DNA of 64,000 nt from contig NZ_DAIUCK010000002.1 of assembly GCF_036846205.1 (NCBI RefSeq), forward strand, positions 13,919 to 77,918. The letters are read 5' to 3'. Under the pieces are notes generated by a model, which worked only from the letters and a program-made list of their open reading frames with translations, had not been told where the DNA came from and searched no databases. The translations under genes and the position numbers were made by a program. Positions 1-7,994 of this stretch are shown one piece after another. This stretch comes from Rhabdothermincola sp036846205. GTDB taxonomy: Bacteria; Actinomycetota; Acidimicrobiia; Acidimicrobiales; Acidimicrobilacustridaceae. Numbering within the stretch: position 1 is the stretch's first letter; each line of letters starts with the position of its first letter.

Positions 1-343
1 GGTCCCCCGTGACGGGGGCGAGGACGGCTCGGGTCTGGCCACCGACATCGCGGGGACGGCTCCGGTACCAGGCCACGAGTGACCCGGCGATGGCATCGAC
101 CGGTTCCCGCTCGTCGGACGCAGCGGCATGCAGGACCGCCAGGGCGGTCTGGGTGTCGTCGGTCCACTCGCCCGGCTCCCACCCGAACGGCCCTCCACCG
201 GTCATCCGCAACTCGTACCCCTCGGGAAGCGGTGGCCCGAACTCGTGGGGCGCTCCCAGCGCATCGGCGGCCGCAGCGGCGACGACGACGCCCACGGCGC
301 GGTCACGCACGACCGGTGGGGGTGGGCCTGCGGGGACGTTCAT
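1..343 (-). CDS. ADP-ribosylglycohydrolase family protein, N-terminal part only
   Basis: The gene is cut by the window start, so only about 114 N-terminal residues are visible. Reading leftward from the ATG at 343, the protein has an ADALG motif at residues 26-30, an HEFG stretch, and WTDDTQ at residues 60-65. In the DraG/ARH family the TDDT segment supplies ligands to the catalytic metal ions. Family members remove ADP-ribose from arginine or other acceptors, or hydrolyse related ADP-ribose adducts. A good ribosome site (GAGGAG) lies about 5 bases before the ATG. The gene is divergent from the P450 gene at 420, separated by 76 bp. The substrate cannot be told from this fragment. Confidence 0.8.
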   Translation of the reverse strand, partial: MNVPAGPPPPVVRDRAVGVVVAAAAADALGAPHEFGPPLPEGYELRMTGGGPFGWEPGEWTDDTQTALAVLHAAASDEREPVDAIAGSLVAWYRSRPRDVGGQTRAVLAPVTGD

Positions 344-419
344 GGTCGCTCCTCGGTCTCGGTGTTCGTCACCGGTGTAGCCGCCCGTCGTGACGCGGGA
401 GTGACCACCGATCGCTACG

Positions 420-1649
420 GTGTCGCCGGTGCACGCCGATGACCCGACGCCGGCGACGCTGGACGTGGACGCGTACCTCGCCGACCCCGAGGACGAGCTG
501 CGGCGGCTCGCCGAGTCCTACTGGTACGCGAAGGGGGTCGACGCGCACGGCCAGCCGGTGCCGTTCGTGCTGAGCATGGACGGGGTGCGCGAGGTGCTGC
601 GCGACCGGCGCCTGTCAGCCCGGTCGTTCGTGGAGGACATGGTGGCCGGTGGCATCTCGCCGGAGACCGCCGCCCAGTTCACCCCGCTGTTCGGCCGCGA
701 CGGCGAGGAGCATTGCCGGTTCCGGGCCCTGTTGTCCGCCGCGTTCACCCCACGGCAGGTCGAGCGCCTCCGCCCGGTCGCGGCAGCGACCGCCGACCGT
801 CTCGCCGGCGGTATCGCCGAGGCAGGAGGCGAGTGCGAGTTCGTGGGGTCCTTCGCCGCGCCCCTGCCACCGGAGGTGTTCGCGGTGCTGTTCGGTCTGC
901 CCGTCGAGGACGCCGACCGGCTGGCTCGTTGGGCGACCGTCATCGCTCGGGCGTTCATGCCCCCCCTGGCCCCCGATGACCTCGCGGCGGTCGAGGAGAC
1001 GGCGGCGTCGATGCGCGACTACGCCCGGGCGCTCATCGAGCAGCGTCGGCGCGCGCCAGCCGATGACCTCGTCACCCACCTGCTGGAGGTGGACCTCGAC
1101 GGTGACCGGCTCGGCGACACCGACGTCATCGCCGTGATCACCGGCTTCGTGTTCGCCGGATCGGAGACCACCAAGCAGCAGCTCGTGGAGCTGATCCTGG
1201 CGTTCGCCGAGCACCCGGAGCTGTGGGAGCGGGTGGAGCGCGACCAGGCGCTCATCCCCGCGGCGGTCGAGGAGGTGCTGCGCCACCGGCCGATCGTGCC
1301 GGGCCTCTCCAGGCTGGTGATCGAGCCGGCGAGCCACCGCGAGCTCGAGCTGGCGCCCGGCGACCGGCTCATGGTCTCCTTCGTCACCGCCAACCACGAC
1401 CCTGCCCAGTTCGCCGAGCCGTGGCGCTTCGACATCTGTCGGTCCAACGCCTCGGACCACGTCACCTTCGGTTGGGGCCCCCACTTCTGCCTCGGTGCCG
1501 GCCTGGCCCGGGTCGAACTCCAGGAGGCGCTGCGTGCCCTGGTCGAGCGGTTCGGCCCACCCCGGGTCGAACCGGAGCTGCTGGCATCGTCAGCGGTGCG
1601 CGGCTGGTCAACCGAGCTCCCGGTGGCCTTCGAGCTGCGGGCGCGCTGA
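420..1649 (+). CDS. Cytochrome P450
   Basis: Bacterial soluble-type P450 of normal length (409 aa), starting at GTG. The I-helix oxygen-activation motif AGSETT is at residues 246-251. The K-helix ExxR is in EEVLRHRP. The haem-ligand loop is FGWGPHFCLG, with the thiolate Cys at about residue 357. It would mono-oxygenate a small hydrophobic substrate using a ferredoxin/reductase pair, but no ferredoxin gene is adjacent. The gene converges on an arylsulfatase. Nothing in the sequence identifies the substrate or the CYP family. Confidence 0.9.
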   Translation: MSPVHADDPTPATLDVDAYLADPEDELRRLAESYWYAKGVDAHGQPVPFVLSMDGVREVLRDRRLSARSFVEDMVAGGISPETAAQFTPLFGRDGEEHCRFRALLSAAFTPRQVERLRPVAAATADRLAGGIAEAGGECEFVGSFAAPLPPEVFAVLFGLPVEDADRLARWATVIARAFMPPLAPDDLAAVEETAASMRDYARALIEQRRRAPADDLVTHLLEVDLDGDRLGDTDVIAVITGFVFAGSETTKQQLVELILAFAEHPELWERVERDQALIPAAVEEVLRHRPIVPGLSRLVIEPASHRELELAPGDRLMVSFVTANHDPAQFAEPWRFDICRSNASDHVTFGWGPHFCLGAGLARVELQEALRALVERFGPPRVEPELLASSAVRGWSTELPVAFELRAR

Positions 1650-1654
1650 GCCTC

Positions 1655-1669
1655 TGAGCTTTCAGCTCA
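1655..1669. terminator. Short inverted repeat between convergent P450 and sulfatase genes
   Basis: TGAGCT TTC AGCTCA forms a 6-bp stem in the 17-bp gap between two convergent genes, and its right arm contains the sulfatase stop codon. There is no T-tract, so it is at best a weak bidirectional terminator. Confidence 0.3.
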
Positions 1670-3964
1670 CTGGGAGGAAAGGATGGCGGCCAGCTCGGCC
1701 CGCAGGTCGTGGTAGGCATCGCCGCCCACGTCGATCACCGCCCGGTGGATGGTGCCGGTGAACCGGAACGGGGCGTCGTAGTCGAGCGAGACCGCAGGGC
1801 CGACCTCGTAGCCGCAGGTGAGCCCCGATCCGGCGATCGAGAACCGGGCCGGGGTGGTGAACGGCAGTTCGGCCTCACCAGCGAGCCGGTCGTCGACGTA
1901 GAGCCGGCCGATGCCCGCGAACTCGGCGGTCTTGATGTACTCGAAGCCCAGCCGGTGCCGGCCGGGCTGGAGAGGGGGATGGTCGCCGAGCACCCGGTGG
2001 CGTTGCGCGCCGGCCACGTTGTGCTCGTAGCGCAGCACGCCGCCGAGCAGGTAGAGCGTCCAACCTCCGAGCACCGACCCCTGGGCCAGCAGCACCCCGC
2101 TGGGGTCACGCCCAGGCTCCACGGTCACCTCCACCACCATCACGTGGGTGCGGTTGCGGACCTGCACCGAAACCGCCTCGGGCACCGGCGCGGTGTGGGG
2201 GAAGTAGACGTAGCGCCGCCGTTCCCGGATGCGGCTGGGCCGGGGGGCCTCCAGGGCGGCCAGCGGCCGGTTGTCGAGCGGCAGCACCTGGTGGGCCTCG
2301 GCCTCGGCCCACCAGCGGTCCACCAGATCCGCCAGCCGGTCGGGCTCCGCCTCGGCCAGGTCGTGCACCTCCGCCGGGTCGACCGCCACGTGGTACAGCT
2401 CCCACCGGTCGTCGTTGAAGGGTGCGTCGGGGTCCAGCCCGTCGTCGTAGAGGCCCCCCAGCGGCTTGAACGTCACCGCCTTCCAACCGTCGTGGTAGAT
2501 GGCCCGGCTGCCCAGCATCTCGTAGTACTGGGTGGTCCGCGTCGGTGGGGCCTGGCCGTCCCGCAGCACCGGCAGGAAGCTCCGGCCTTCGATCGGCGAC
2601 TGCGGGACCCCACCGAGGGCCTCCGGGGCGTCGACACCGATCGCGTCGAGGATGGTGGGGAGCACGTCGATGGCGTGCGCGTACTGGTGGCGAACCGCCG
2701 ACGGCTCGGCGTCGAGGCCCCGGGGCCAGCACACGATGCAGGGATCGGCGATGCCTCCCTCGTGGACTTCCCGCTTCCAACGGCGGAAGGGGGTGTTGCC
2801 GGCCATGGTCCAGCCCCACGGGTAGTTGTTGTGCGTGCTGGCGGTGCCGATCTCCTCCAGCCGGGCCCGCAGCTCCTTGCGGCCGGCCGGGACGCCGTTC
2901 CACGTGCGGGCGTCGTTGATCGAGCCGTTCCGCCCTCCCTCGGAGGACGCGCCGTTGTCCGACACGACGACCACCATCGTGTTCTCGAGCTCACCGAGCC
3001 CCTGCTCGATGAACTCGATCACCCGGCCGAGCTGGGCGTCGGCGTGGCTGAGGAAGCCGGCGAAGCACTCCATGAACCGCGCGGCGACCCGCTGGTCCTC
3101 GGGATCGAGCTCGTCCCAGGCGGGCACCCACGGCGGACGCGGAGAGAGCTCGGTGCCGGGCGGCACCACCCCGAGCTCGAGCTGCCGGGCGAAGGTGGCC
3201 TCCCGCCAGCGGTCCCAGCCGCCGTCGAAGTGGCCCTGGTAGCGCTCGATCCACTCGGGAGGGGCGTGGTGGGGTGAGTGGCAGGCGCCGAAGGCGAGGT
3301 AGGCGAAGAACGGGGAGTCGGCGTCCACCGACCGCAACTCGGCCAGGTACGAGATGGTGCGGTCGGCGAGGTCCTCGCTCAGGTGGTAGCCGTCCTCGGG
3401 CCCGGCTGGTGGCGGCACCCAGTGGTTGTCCTCGAAGAGGGTGGGGACGAACTGGTGGGTCTCGCCTCCGTGGAAGCCGTACCAACGCTGGAAGCCCCGA
3501 CCGACCGGCCAGCTGCTGCGGTCGGCCGCCATGTGGGTCTGGTCCTCGGGGGTGAGGTGCCACTTGCCGACGGCGATCGGCAGGTACCCGTTGGCGGCGA
3601 GGATCTCGGAGGCGAAGCCGTGCTCGCGACCGATCATCCCGTTGTGGCCCGGGAACCCGATGGCGAGGTCCGCGATGCGGCCCATGCCCACCGTGTGGTG
3701 GTTGCGTCCGGTCAGCAGGCACGCTCGGGTCGGTGAGCAGAGCGACGTGGTGTGGAAGTTGGTCAGCCGCACGCCCCCGGCGGCGAGGCGATCCATGACC
3801 GGGGTGGCGATGTCCGAGCCGTAGCAGCCGAGCTGGGCGAAGCCCACGTCGTCGAGCACCACCAGCAGCACGTTCGGCGCGCCCGCTGGCGCTCGGACCT
3901 CCGGTGGCCACCAGGGCGTGGACTCCCGCCAGCTCGGACCGATCACACCCTCGAAGCTCGTCAT
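1667..3964 (-). CDS. Arylsulfatase (type I formylglycine sulfatase)
   Basis: 765-aa sulfatase of the alkaline-phosphatase superfamily. The N-terminus carries the metal site NVLLVVLDDVG (from residue 31). The formylglycine signature LCSPTRACLLTGR has the modified Cys at residue 76 in the C-x-P-x-R context, so activity needs a formylglycine-generating enzyme; none is in this window. A second metal motif, VVVSDNGASSEGG, follows in mid-protein. The C-terminal 150 residues look like a beta-rich domain typical of the large arylsulfatases. No signal peptide is visible, so a cytoplasmic location is likely. It would release sulfate from an organic sulfate ester of unknown identity. The start is ATG with a poor ribosome site. 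Confidence 0.93.
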   Translation of the reverse strand: MTSFEGVIGPSWRESTPWWPPEVRAPAGAPNVLLVVLDDVGFAQLGCYGSDIATPVMDRLAAGGVRLTNFHTTSLCSPTRACLLTGRNHHTVGMGRIADLAIGFPGHNGMIGREHGFASEILAANGYLPIAVGKWHLTPEDQTHMAADRSSWPVGRGFQRWYGFHGGETHQFVPTLFEDNHWVPPPAGPEDGYHLSEDLADRTISYLAELRSVDADSPFFAYLAFGACHSPHHAPPEWIERYQGHFDGGWDRWREATFARQLELGVVPPGTELSPRPPWVPAWDELDPEDQRVAARFMECFAGFLSHADAQLGRVIEFIEQGLGELENTMVVVVSDNGASSEGGRNGSINDARTWNGVPAGRKELRARLEEIGTASTHNNYPWGWTMAGNTPFRRWKREVHEGGIADPCIVCWPRGLDAEPSAVRHQYAHAIDVLPTILDAIGVDAPEALGGVPQSPIEGRSFLPVLRDGQAPPTRTTQYYEMLGSRAIYHDGWKAVTFKPLGGLYDDGLDPDAPFNDDRWELYHVAVDPAEVHDLAEAEPDRLADLVDRWWAEAEAHQVLPLDNRPLAALEAPRPSRIRERRRYVYFPHTAPVPEAVSVQVRNRTHVMVVEVTVEPGRDPSGVLLAQGSVLGGWTLYLLGGVLRYEHNVAGAQRHRVLGDHPPLQPGRHRLGFEYIKTAEFAGIGRLYVDDRLAGEAELPFTTPARFSIAGSGLTCGYEVGPAVSLDYDAPFRFTGTIHRAVIDVGGDAYHDLRAELAAILSSQ

Positions 3965-4017
3965 GGCCGGAGTCTCGCGGATGCCGGCCGTTCACGCGGC
4001 CGGTGATGGCCCGGTGG

Positions 4018-4485
4018 TCAGCCCCCCGTCATCTCCTGCATGGCCTGTCGCATCTCCTCGGGGGTGACGTCACGGATGTGGGTGTGCAGCATCCACTGAT
4101 GCCCCCACGGATCCTCGACCAGGCCCGCCCGGTCGCCGTAGAACTGGTCCTCCGGCTCTCGCAGCACGGTGGCGCCAGCGGCCGCGGCTCGCGCCACCGC
4201 GGCGTCCACGTCGTCGACGTAGCGGTGCAGCAGCACTGACGTGCCACCCAACTTCTTCGGGTTCGACGCGATGCCGGGCATGTCGTCGGGGGCGTCGGCC
4301 AGGTAGACGGCGGCGCCGCCGACCACGATCTCGGCGTGGGCGATCTTGCCGTCGGGGATCTGCAGCCGGTAGCGCTCCTCGGCACCGAACGCCGCGGTGT
4401 AGAAGGCGATCGCCTCGGCGGCGCCGTCGATCATGAGATACGGGGTGATGCGGTCTTCGAGACCGGGTGGGATCGGGTTCGTCAT
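4018..4485 (-). CDS. VOC/glyoxalase-fold protein (PhnB-like)
   Basis: 155-aa single-chain protein with two beta-alpha-beta-beta-beta modules: ITPYLMIDGAAEAIAFYTAAFGA at the start, then VDDVDAAVARAAAAGATV and a DPWGHQWMLHTH ending. These are hallmarks of the PhnB-like subgroup of the vicinal-oxygen-chelate superfamily. Members include lyases, dioxygenases and resistance proteins, and the reaction is not predictable here. The start ATG at 4485 is preceded by a strong AAGGAG site. It lies 53 bp upstream of the sulfatase start on the same strand and could be co-transcribed with it. Confidence 0.85.
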   Translation of the reverse strand: MTNPIPPGLEDRITPYLMIDGAAEAIAFYTAAFGAEERYRLQIPDGKIAHAEIVVGGAAVYLADAPDDMPGIASNPKKLGGTSVLLHRYVDDVDAAVARAAAAGATVLREPEDQFYGDRAGLVEDPWGHQWMLHTHIRDVTPEEMRQAMQEMTGG

Positions 4486-4634
4486 CGGGGGCTCTCCTTC
4501 TGCCGTGCGACCAGGCTAGAGACCGCTCCCTGCGGTTGCCGCGGGCAGCTGGGATTCGGGCGCTCTCGATCGAGGAGGGGCTCGCCACCAGGCCTCCTGA
4601 CCGTTGTCACCGGCTCCCCCGTAGCCTGGCGGGT

Positions 4635-5651
4635 ATGGCTGGCGTGCTGCGCGACGCGTTCCCCCTCGGCTTCCAGTGGCGGACCTTCGACCCGTTCCTG
4701 TTCTGCGCCCATCACCTCGACGAGTACCCCGCGGGGAACGAGCAGATGGGTCCCGCGGCATCGCTGCAGGGACGTGAGCTGGGTATGGACTTCGCGGGTA
4801 TCGACGGCTGGCGGATGTACCACGGCACCGTCGTCCCGGGATTCCCCGGCCATCCGCACCGGGGCTTCGAGACCGTCACCTACGTCCGCCGTGGGGTGAT
4901 CGACCACGCCGACTCGCTCGGTGCCGCGGCCCGGTTCGGCCGCGGTGACGTGCAGTGGATCACCGCCGGCTCCGGACTGGTGCACGCCGAGATGTTCCCC
5001 CTGCTGGACCGCGAGGGGCCCAACACCCTCGAGCTGTTCCAGATCTGGCTGAACCTGCCCGCCGAGGACAAGATGGCCGAGCCGTACTTCGCGATGCTGT
5101 GGGATCACGACATCCCGCGCCACGTGGTGGAGGAGGCCGGGCGCCGGGCGGAGATCACCGTGATCGCCGGCGCGTTGTACGGCCTTCGCCCCCCGCCGCC
5201 TCCCCCTCGCTCATGGGCCGCCAGGCCCGAGGGCGACGTGGCCATCTGGCACGTACACCTCGAACCCGGCGCTCGTATCGACCTGCCCCCGGCAGGGTCC
5301 GCGGAGACGACCCGCACCCTGTACCTGTTCGAAGGAGGTCCGCTCGCGGTGGCAGGGGAGGCGGTCGAGCCTGCCACCGGTGCCGTCGTCCAGCCCGACG
5401 TCTCCGTCGAGCTCGCCGCGCCCAGCGGGGCGGAGGTGCTCGTGCTGCAGGGCCGACCGATCCGGGAACCGGTGGCGCAGTACGGGCCGTTCGTGATGAA
5501 CGACCGGGCCGGGGTGCAGCAGGCGCTGGAGGACTACCGGCGCACGGGCTTCGGCGGGTGGCCGTGGCCCACCGACGATCCGGTGCACGGCCGGGAGGAG
5601 ACCCGCTTCGCCCGGTACCCCGACGGTCGGGTGGAGCGGGCCCCTGCCTGA
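4635..5651 (+). CDS. Pirin family protein
   Basis: 338-aa bicupin. The N-terminal cupin has the pirin motif PGHPHRGFETVTY (metal His residues at about 73 and 75). It is followed by GSGLVHAEM, which would supply the remaining His/Glu ligands. The C-terminal cupin (HLEPGARIDLP onward) is the usual degenerate one. Pirins are iron proteins; some act as quercetin 2,3-dioxygenases, others as transcription cofactors, and the role here is unknown. The ATG at 4635 was chosen because homology begins there (RDAFPLGFQWRTFDPFLFCAHH). The open frame continues upstream, but that stretch looks non-coding. Confidence 0.9.
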   Translation: MAGVLRDAFPLGFQWRTFDPFLFCAHHLDEYPAGNEQMGPAASLQGRELGMDFAGIDGWRMYHGTVVPGFPGHPHRGFETVTYVRRGVIDHADSLGAAARFGRGDVQWITAGSGLVHAEMFPLLDREGPNTLELFQIWLNLPAEDKMAEPYFAMLWDHDIPRHVVEEAGRRAEITVIAGALYGLRPPPPPPRSWAARPEGDVAIWHVHLEPGARIDLPPAGSAETTRTLYLFEGGPLAVAGEAVEPATGAVVQPDVSVELAAPSGAEVLVLQGRPIREPVAQYGPFVMNDRAGVQQALEDYRRTGFGGWPWPTDDPVHGREETRFARYPDGRVERAPA

Positions 5652-5724
5652 GCGCCCACGATCGCAGACTCGTACCAGGCGATCTACAGTGCCGCCGGCC
5701 CGCATCCGGCGAGAGGACATCGAC

Positions 5725-6120
5725 ATGGCTTCCATCCGCTACCACGCCCGCATCAACCGCTCACCCGACGAGGTCTGGGCCCTGGTGTCCGACGCCGGCG
5801 GTCTCGACACGTGGTTCCCGGGCGTCGACGCCTGCACGTTCGACGGTGAGGTGCGCACCGTGTCGACGATGGGCATCGAGATCGAGGAGCGGGTCGTCCT
5901 GTCCGACCCCGACCTGCGCCGCTTCCAGTACACGATCGTCGGGGGACCGATGGTGCCCGAGCACCACCTGGCCACCATCGACGTGCTCGAGGACGGTGAC
6001 GGGTCGCTGCTGGTCTACGCCTGCGACGTTCGTCCCGATGACGCGGTGGCCCTGCTCGCCCCGGTCTACGAGAGCGCGACCCGGGCCGTGAAGGACCACC
6101 TCGAAGGCACGTCCGGCTGA
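5725..6120 (+). CDS. SRPBCC/polyketide-cyclase-like protein
   Basis: 131-aa START/Bet v 1-like protein. It has the typical N-terminal pattern of a beta strand followed by INRSPDEVWALVSDAGGLDTWFPGV, then alternating beta strands and a long C-terminal helix (YESATRAVKDHLEG). Such proteins bind hydrophobic ligands in a deep cavity and may cyclise or hydrate them, or simply bind them. The ATG at 5725 matches the domain boundary, with GAGAGG upstream. It follows the pirin gene by 73 bp and converges on the RNase Z gene. Function is unassigned. Confidence 0.8.
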   Translation: MASIRYHARINRSPDEVWALVSDAGGLDTWFPGVDACTFDGEVRTVSTMGIEIEERVVLSDPDLRRFQYTIVGGPMVPEHHLATIDVLEDGDGSLLVYACDVRPDDAVALLAPVYESATRAVKDHLEGTSG

Positions 6121-6139
6121 CCGGCCGGCACCTCGGGGC

Positions 6140-7057
6140 TCACCCCTCGGGGGCCCGTACGATGTCGATGATCGTGAGGTCCTCCGCCACCACGACATCC
6201 GGGAAGACCTCGGCTGCTTCCCGCAGGTGGCCCTCCGCGCTCGGGTATCGGGACGAGAGGTGGGTGAGCACGAGCTGACCGACCCCTGCCTCGCGGGCGA
6301 TCGTCGCGGCCTCCCGAGCCGTGAGGTGCCCGTACTCGACCGCCAGGTCCACCTCCGACTCGAGATAGGTCGCCTCGCACAGCAACAGGTCGGCGCGCTC
6401 CGCCAGCGCCACCGCGTTGTCGCAGGCCCGGGTGTCCATGACCACCGCCACGGCCATGCCGCGACGGATCTCGCTCACGTCGTCCACGTTGATCCGGCGC
6501 CCATCGTGTTCGACCCATCCCCGCCGTTCCAGCTCGCCGACGGCCGGACCGGCGAGACCGAGCGCCTCGAGTTCGGATCGAAGGAAGTGCCTGCTCGCCG
6601 GCTCTTCGAGTCGCCACCCGAGCGTATCGACCCGATGGTCGAGGGGCAGGGCGGTGATGCGCAGCGGCGGTCCCTCCTCGATGAGGCCGCCGGTCACGGG
6701 CACGGGATCGAGGCGCACGGCCTGGCGGCGGCCGATGCTCGCGTCGCAGAGTCGCTCGACGTAGGGCGAGCCGCTGGCGGGGAAGTGGATCGGGATCTCA
6801 TCCGCGCTCGCGTCGAGGGCCAGTCTCTGCAGGATCCCGGGCAGCCCGAGGCAGTGGTCGCCGTGCAGGTGCGTGAGGCAGATCCGGTTGATGCGGCCGG
6901 CGGACACGCCGGCGAAGGTGAGCTGGCGCTGGGTTCCCTCACCGGGGTCGAAGAGGATGGCCTCGCGGTCCCACCGCAGGAGGTACCCGTTGTGGTTACG
7001 CGATCGGGTCGGCACCTGGCTGGCGGTCCCGAGCACGACAAGGTCACGTCCGCTCAT
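6140..7057 (-). CDS. rnz: Ribonuclease Z (tRNA 3' endonuclease)
   Basis: 305-aa metallo-beta-lactamase-fold nuclease. It opens with LGTASQVPTRSRNHNGY, the RNase Z version of the GTGSGVPT motif. The zinc motif THLHGDHCLGLPG gives His63, His65, Asp67 and His68. Further ligands lie in LPLDHRVDTLGWR, VMDTRACDN and the C-terminal LTHLSSRY. This is the bacterial short form that cleaves the 3' trailer of tRNA precursors. The ATG at 7057 starts the conserved N-terminus. It converges on the SRPBCC gene and is not obviously in an operon. Confidence 0.9.
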   Translation of the reverse strand: MSGRDLVVLGTASQVPTRSRNHNGYLLRWDREAILFDPGEGTQRQLTFAGVSAGRINRICLTHLHGDHCLGLPGILQRLALDASADEIPIHFPASGSPYVERLCDASIGRRQAVRLDPVPVTGGLIEEGPPLRITALPLDHRVDTLGWRLEEPASRHFLRSELEALGLAGPAVGELERRGWVEHDGRRINVDDVSEIRRGMAVAVVMDTRACDNAVALAERADLLLCEATYLESEVDLAVEYGHLTAREAATIAREAGVGQLVLTHLSSRYPSAEGHLREAAEVFPDVVVAEDLTIIDIVRAPEG

Positions 7058-7119
7058 CGTGTGAGTCTGGCCGACCGTGCGTCGTAGGGGTGTTGGGTGG
7101 ACTGGAGTGCGCCGGGTGA

Positions 7120-7884
7120 TCAGACGGGATGGCCGATCTCGGCCCAGGCCTGCGCCAGCGATGCGGACGGGATCACCGGATCGGCGGCTTCCCCCACGTC
7201 GAGGTGCAGGCCGACCAGGTGCGCGGTCGCCACCTCGATGGTGCCGGTGAGTGCCTCCACCCGGGCCCTGAGCGCACGGACCTGTTCGTGGGCTGCGCTG
7301 GTCTCCGGGTCGGGCGCGATGACGGAGCCGACCGCGCACAGGCGCGCCGCGTCACTCACGCAGGTCCCCACCGCCTTGCGTATCGACCGGGCGCGCTCGG
7401 CCAGCGGCCCGTCGGGCAGCAGGTTGGCGACCGCGGCGAATCGCGCCGCCGCCTCGTCGACCAGGGATTCCAACTCGGCCCAGGAGCTGGCCGAGGTCGG
7501 AGGGGCAGGGGGAGGCGCGCCGTTGAGCCGCGCCGCCACCGCGAGACCCCAGCGGCCGTTCTCGTCGCGCACGGCCTCGAGCGAGTAGGTGCCCTGGTAG
7601 CGGAACGGGCGGGGGCGATGGCGCCGGGGCCGGCCAGCGGCGCGGAACACCACCGCGCGCCAGCTGGCGGCGAGCTGCTCGGCGGTGCGGCGGTCGGTGC
7701 ATCGCCGCTGCAGGGCGGCCAGCGGCGTCACGGTCGAGCCGCAGAGGGCCCGCACGAAGCGCTCGCCGTCGAGGTCGGCCCGATCCTGGGGGCTCATCGC
7801 CAGGTCGAGCAGGCACCCATCCACCCCACGGGGCCCGCCGACGAGGCGGATGACCGTGCTCGGGCTCGTCGTGGCTGCATCCAT
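7120..7884 (-). CDS. Hypothetical protein
   Basis: 254-aa protein of no family I recognise. It is Ala/Arg-rich and soluble, with no signal peptide or membrane span. The C-terminal half is mostly helical and may form a coiled coil (around SAAHEQVRALRARVEALTGTIE). An N-terminal segment contains paired cysteines (ALCGSTVTPLAALQRRCTDRRTAEQL). The start was set at the ATG at 7884 because the sequence just before it, AAGGAGGT, is a near-perfect ribosome site. The alternative GTG 15 bases upstream would bury that site inside the gene. It lies upstream of rnz on the same strand with a 62-bp gap. Confidence 0.65.
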   Translation of the reverse strand: MDAATTSPSTVIRLVGGPRGVDGCLLDLAMSPQDRADLDGERFVRALCGSTVTPLAALQRRCTDRRTAEQLAASWRAVVFRAAGRPRRHRPRPFRYQGTYSLEAVRDENGRWGLAVAARLNGAPPPAPPTSASSWAELESLVDEAAARFAAVANLLPDGPLAERARSIRKAVGTCVSDAARLCAVGSVIAPDPETSAAHEQVRALRARVEALTGTIEVATAHLVGLHLDVGEAADPVIPSASLAQAWAEIGHPV

Positions 7885-7994
7885 GGGGACCTCCTTCACG
7901 GGCGGGGGAGACGACCGCTACCCACCTTCGACCGTCGAGAGCCCGGTAGCAAGCCCCTCGTCAGGGCTGGAGCGCCGCGGCGGTGGCGGCAGGC

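Noticed and set aside
1709..3277. Long open frame opposite the arylsulfatase gene
   Set aside because: It is a GC-rich codon-phase shadow: low-complexity Arg/Gly/Val/Glu composition, no domain, and fully antisense to a clear sulfatase. The same applies to long antisense frames opposite the thiolase-like, valS and acyltransferase genes.
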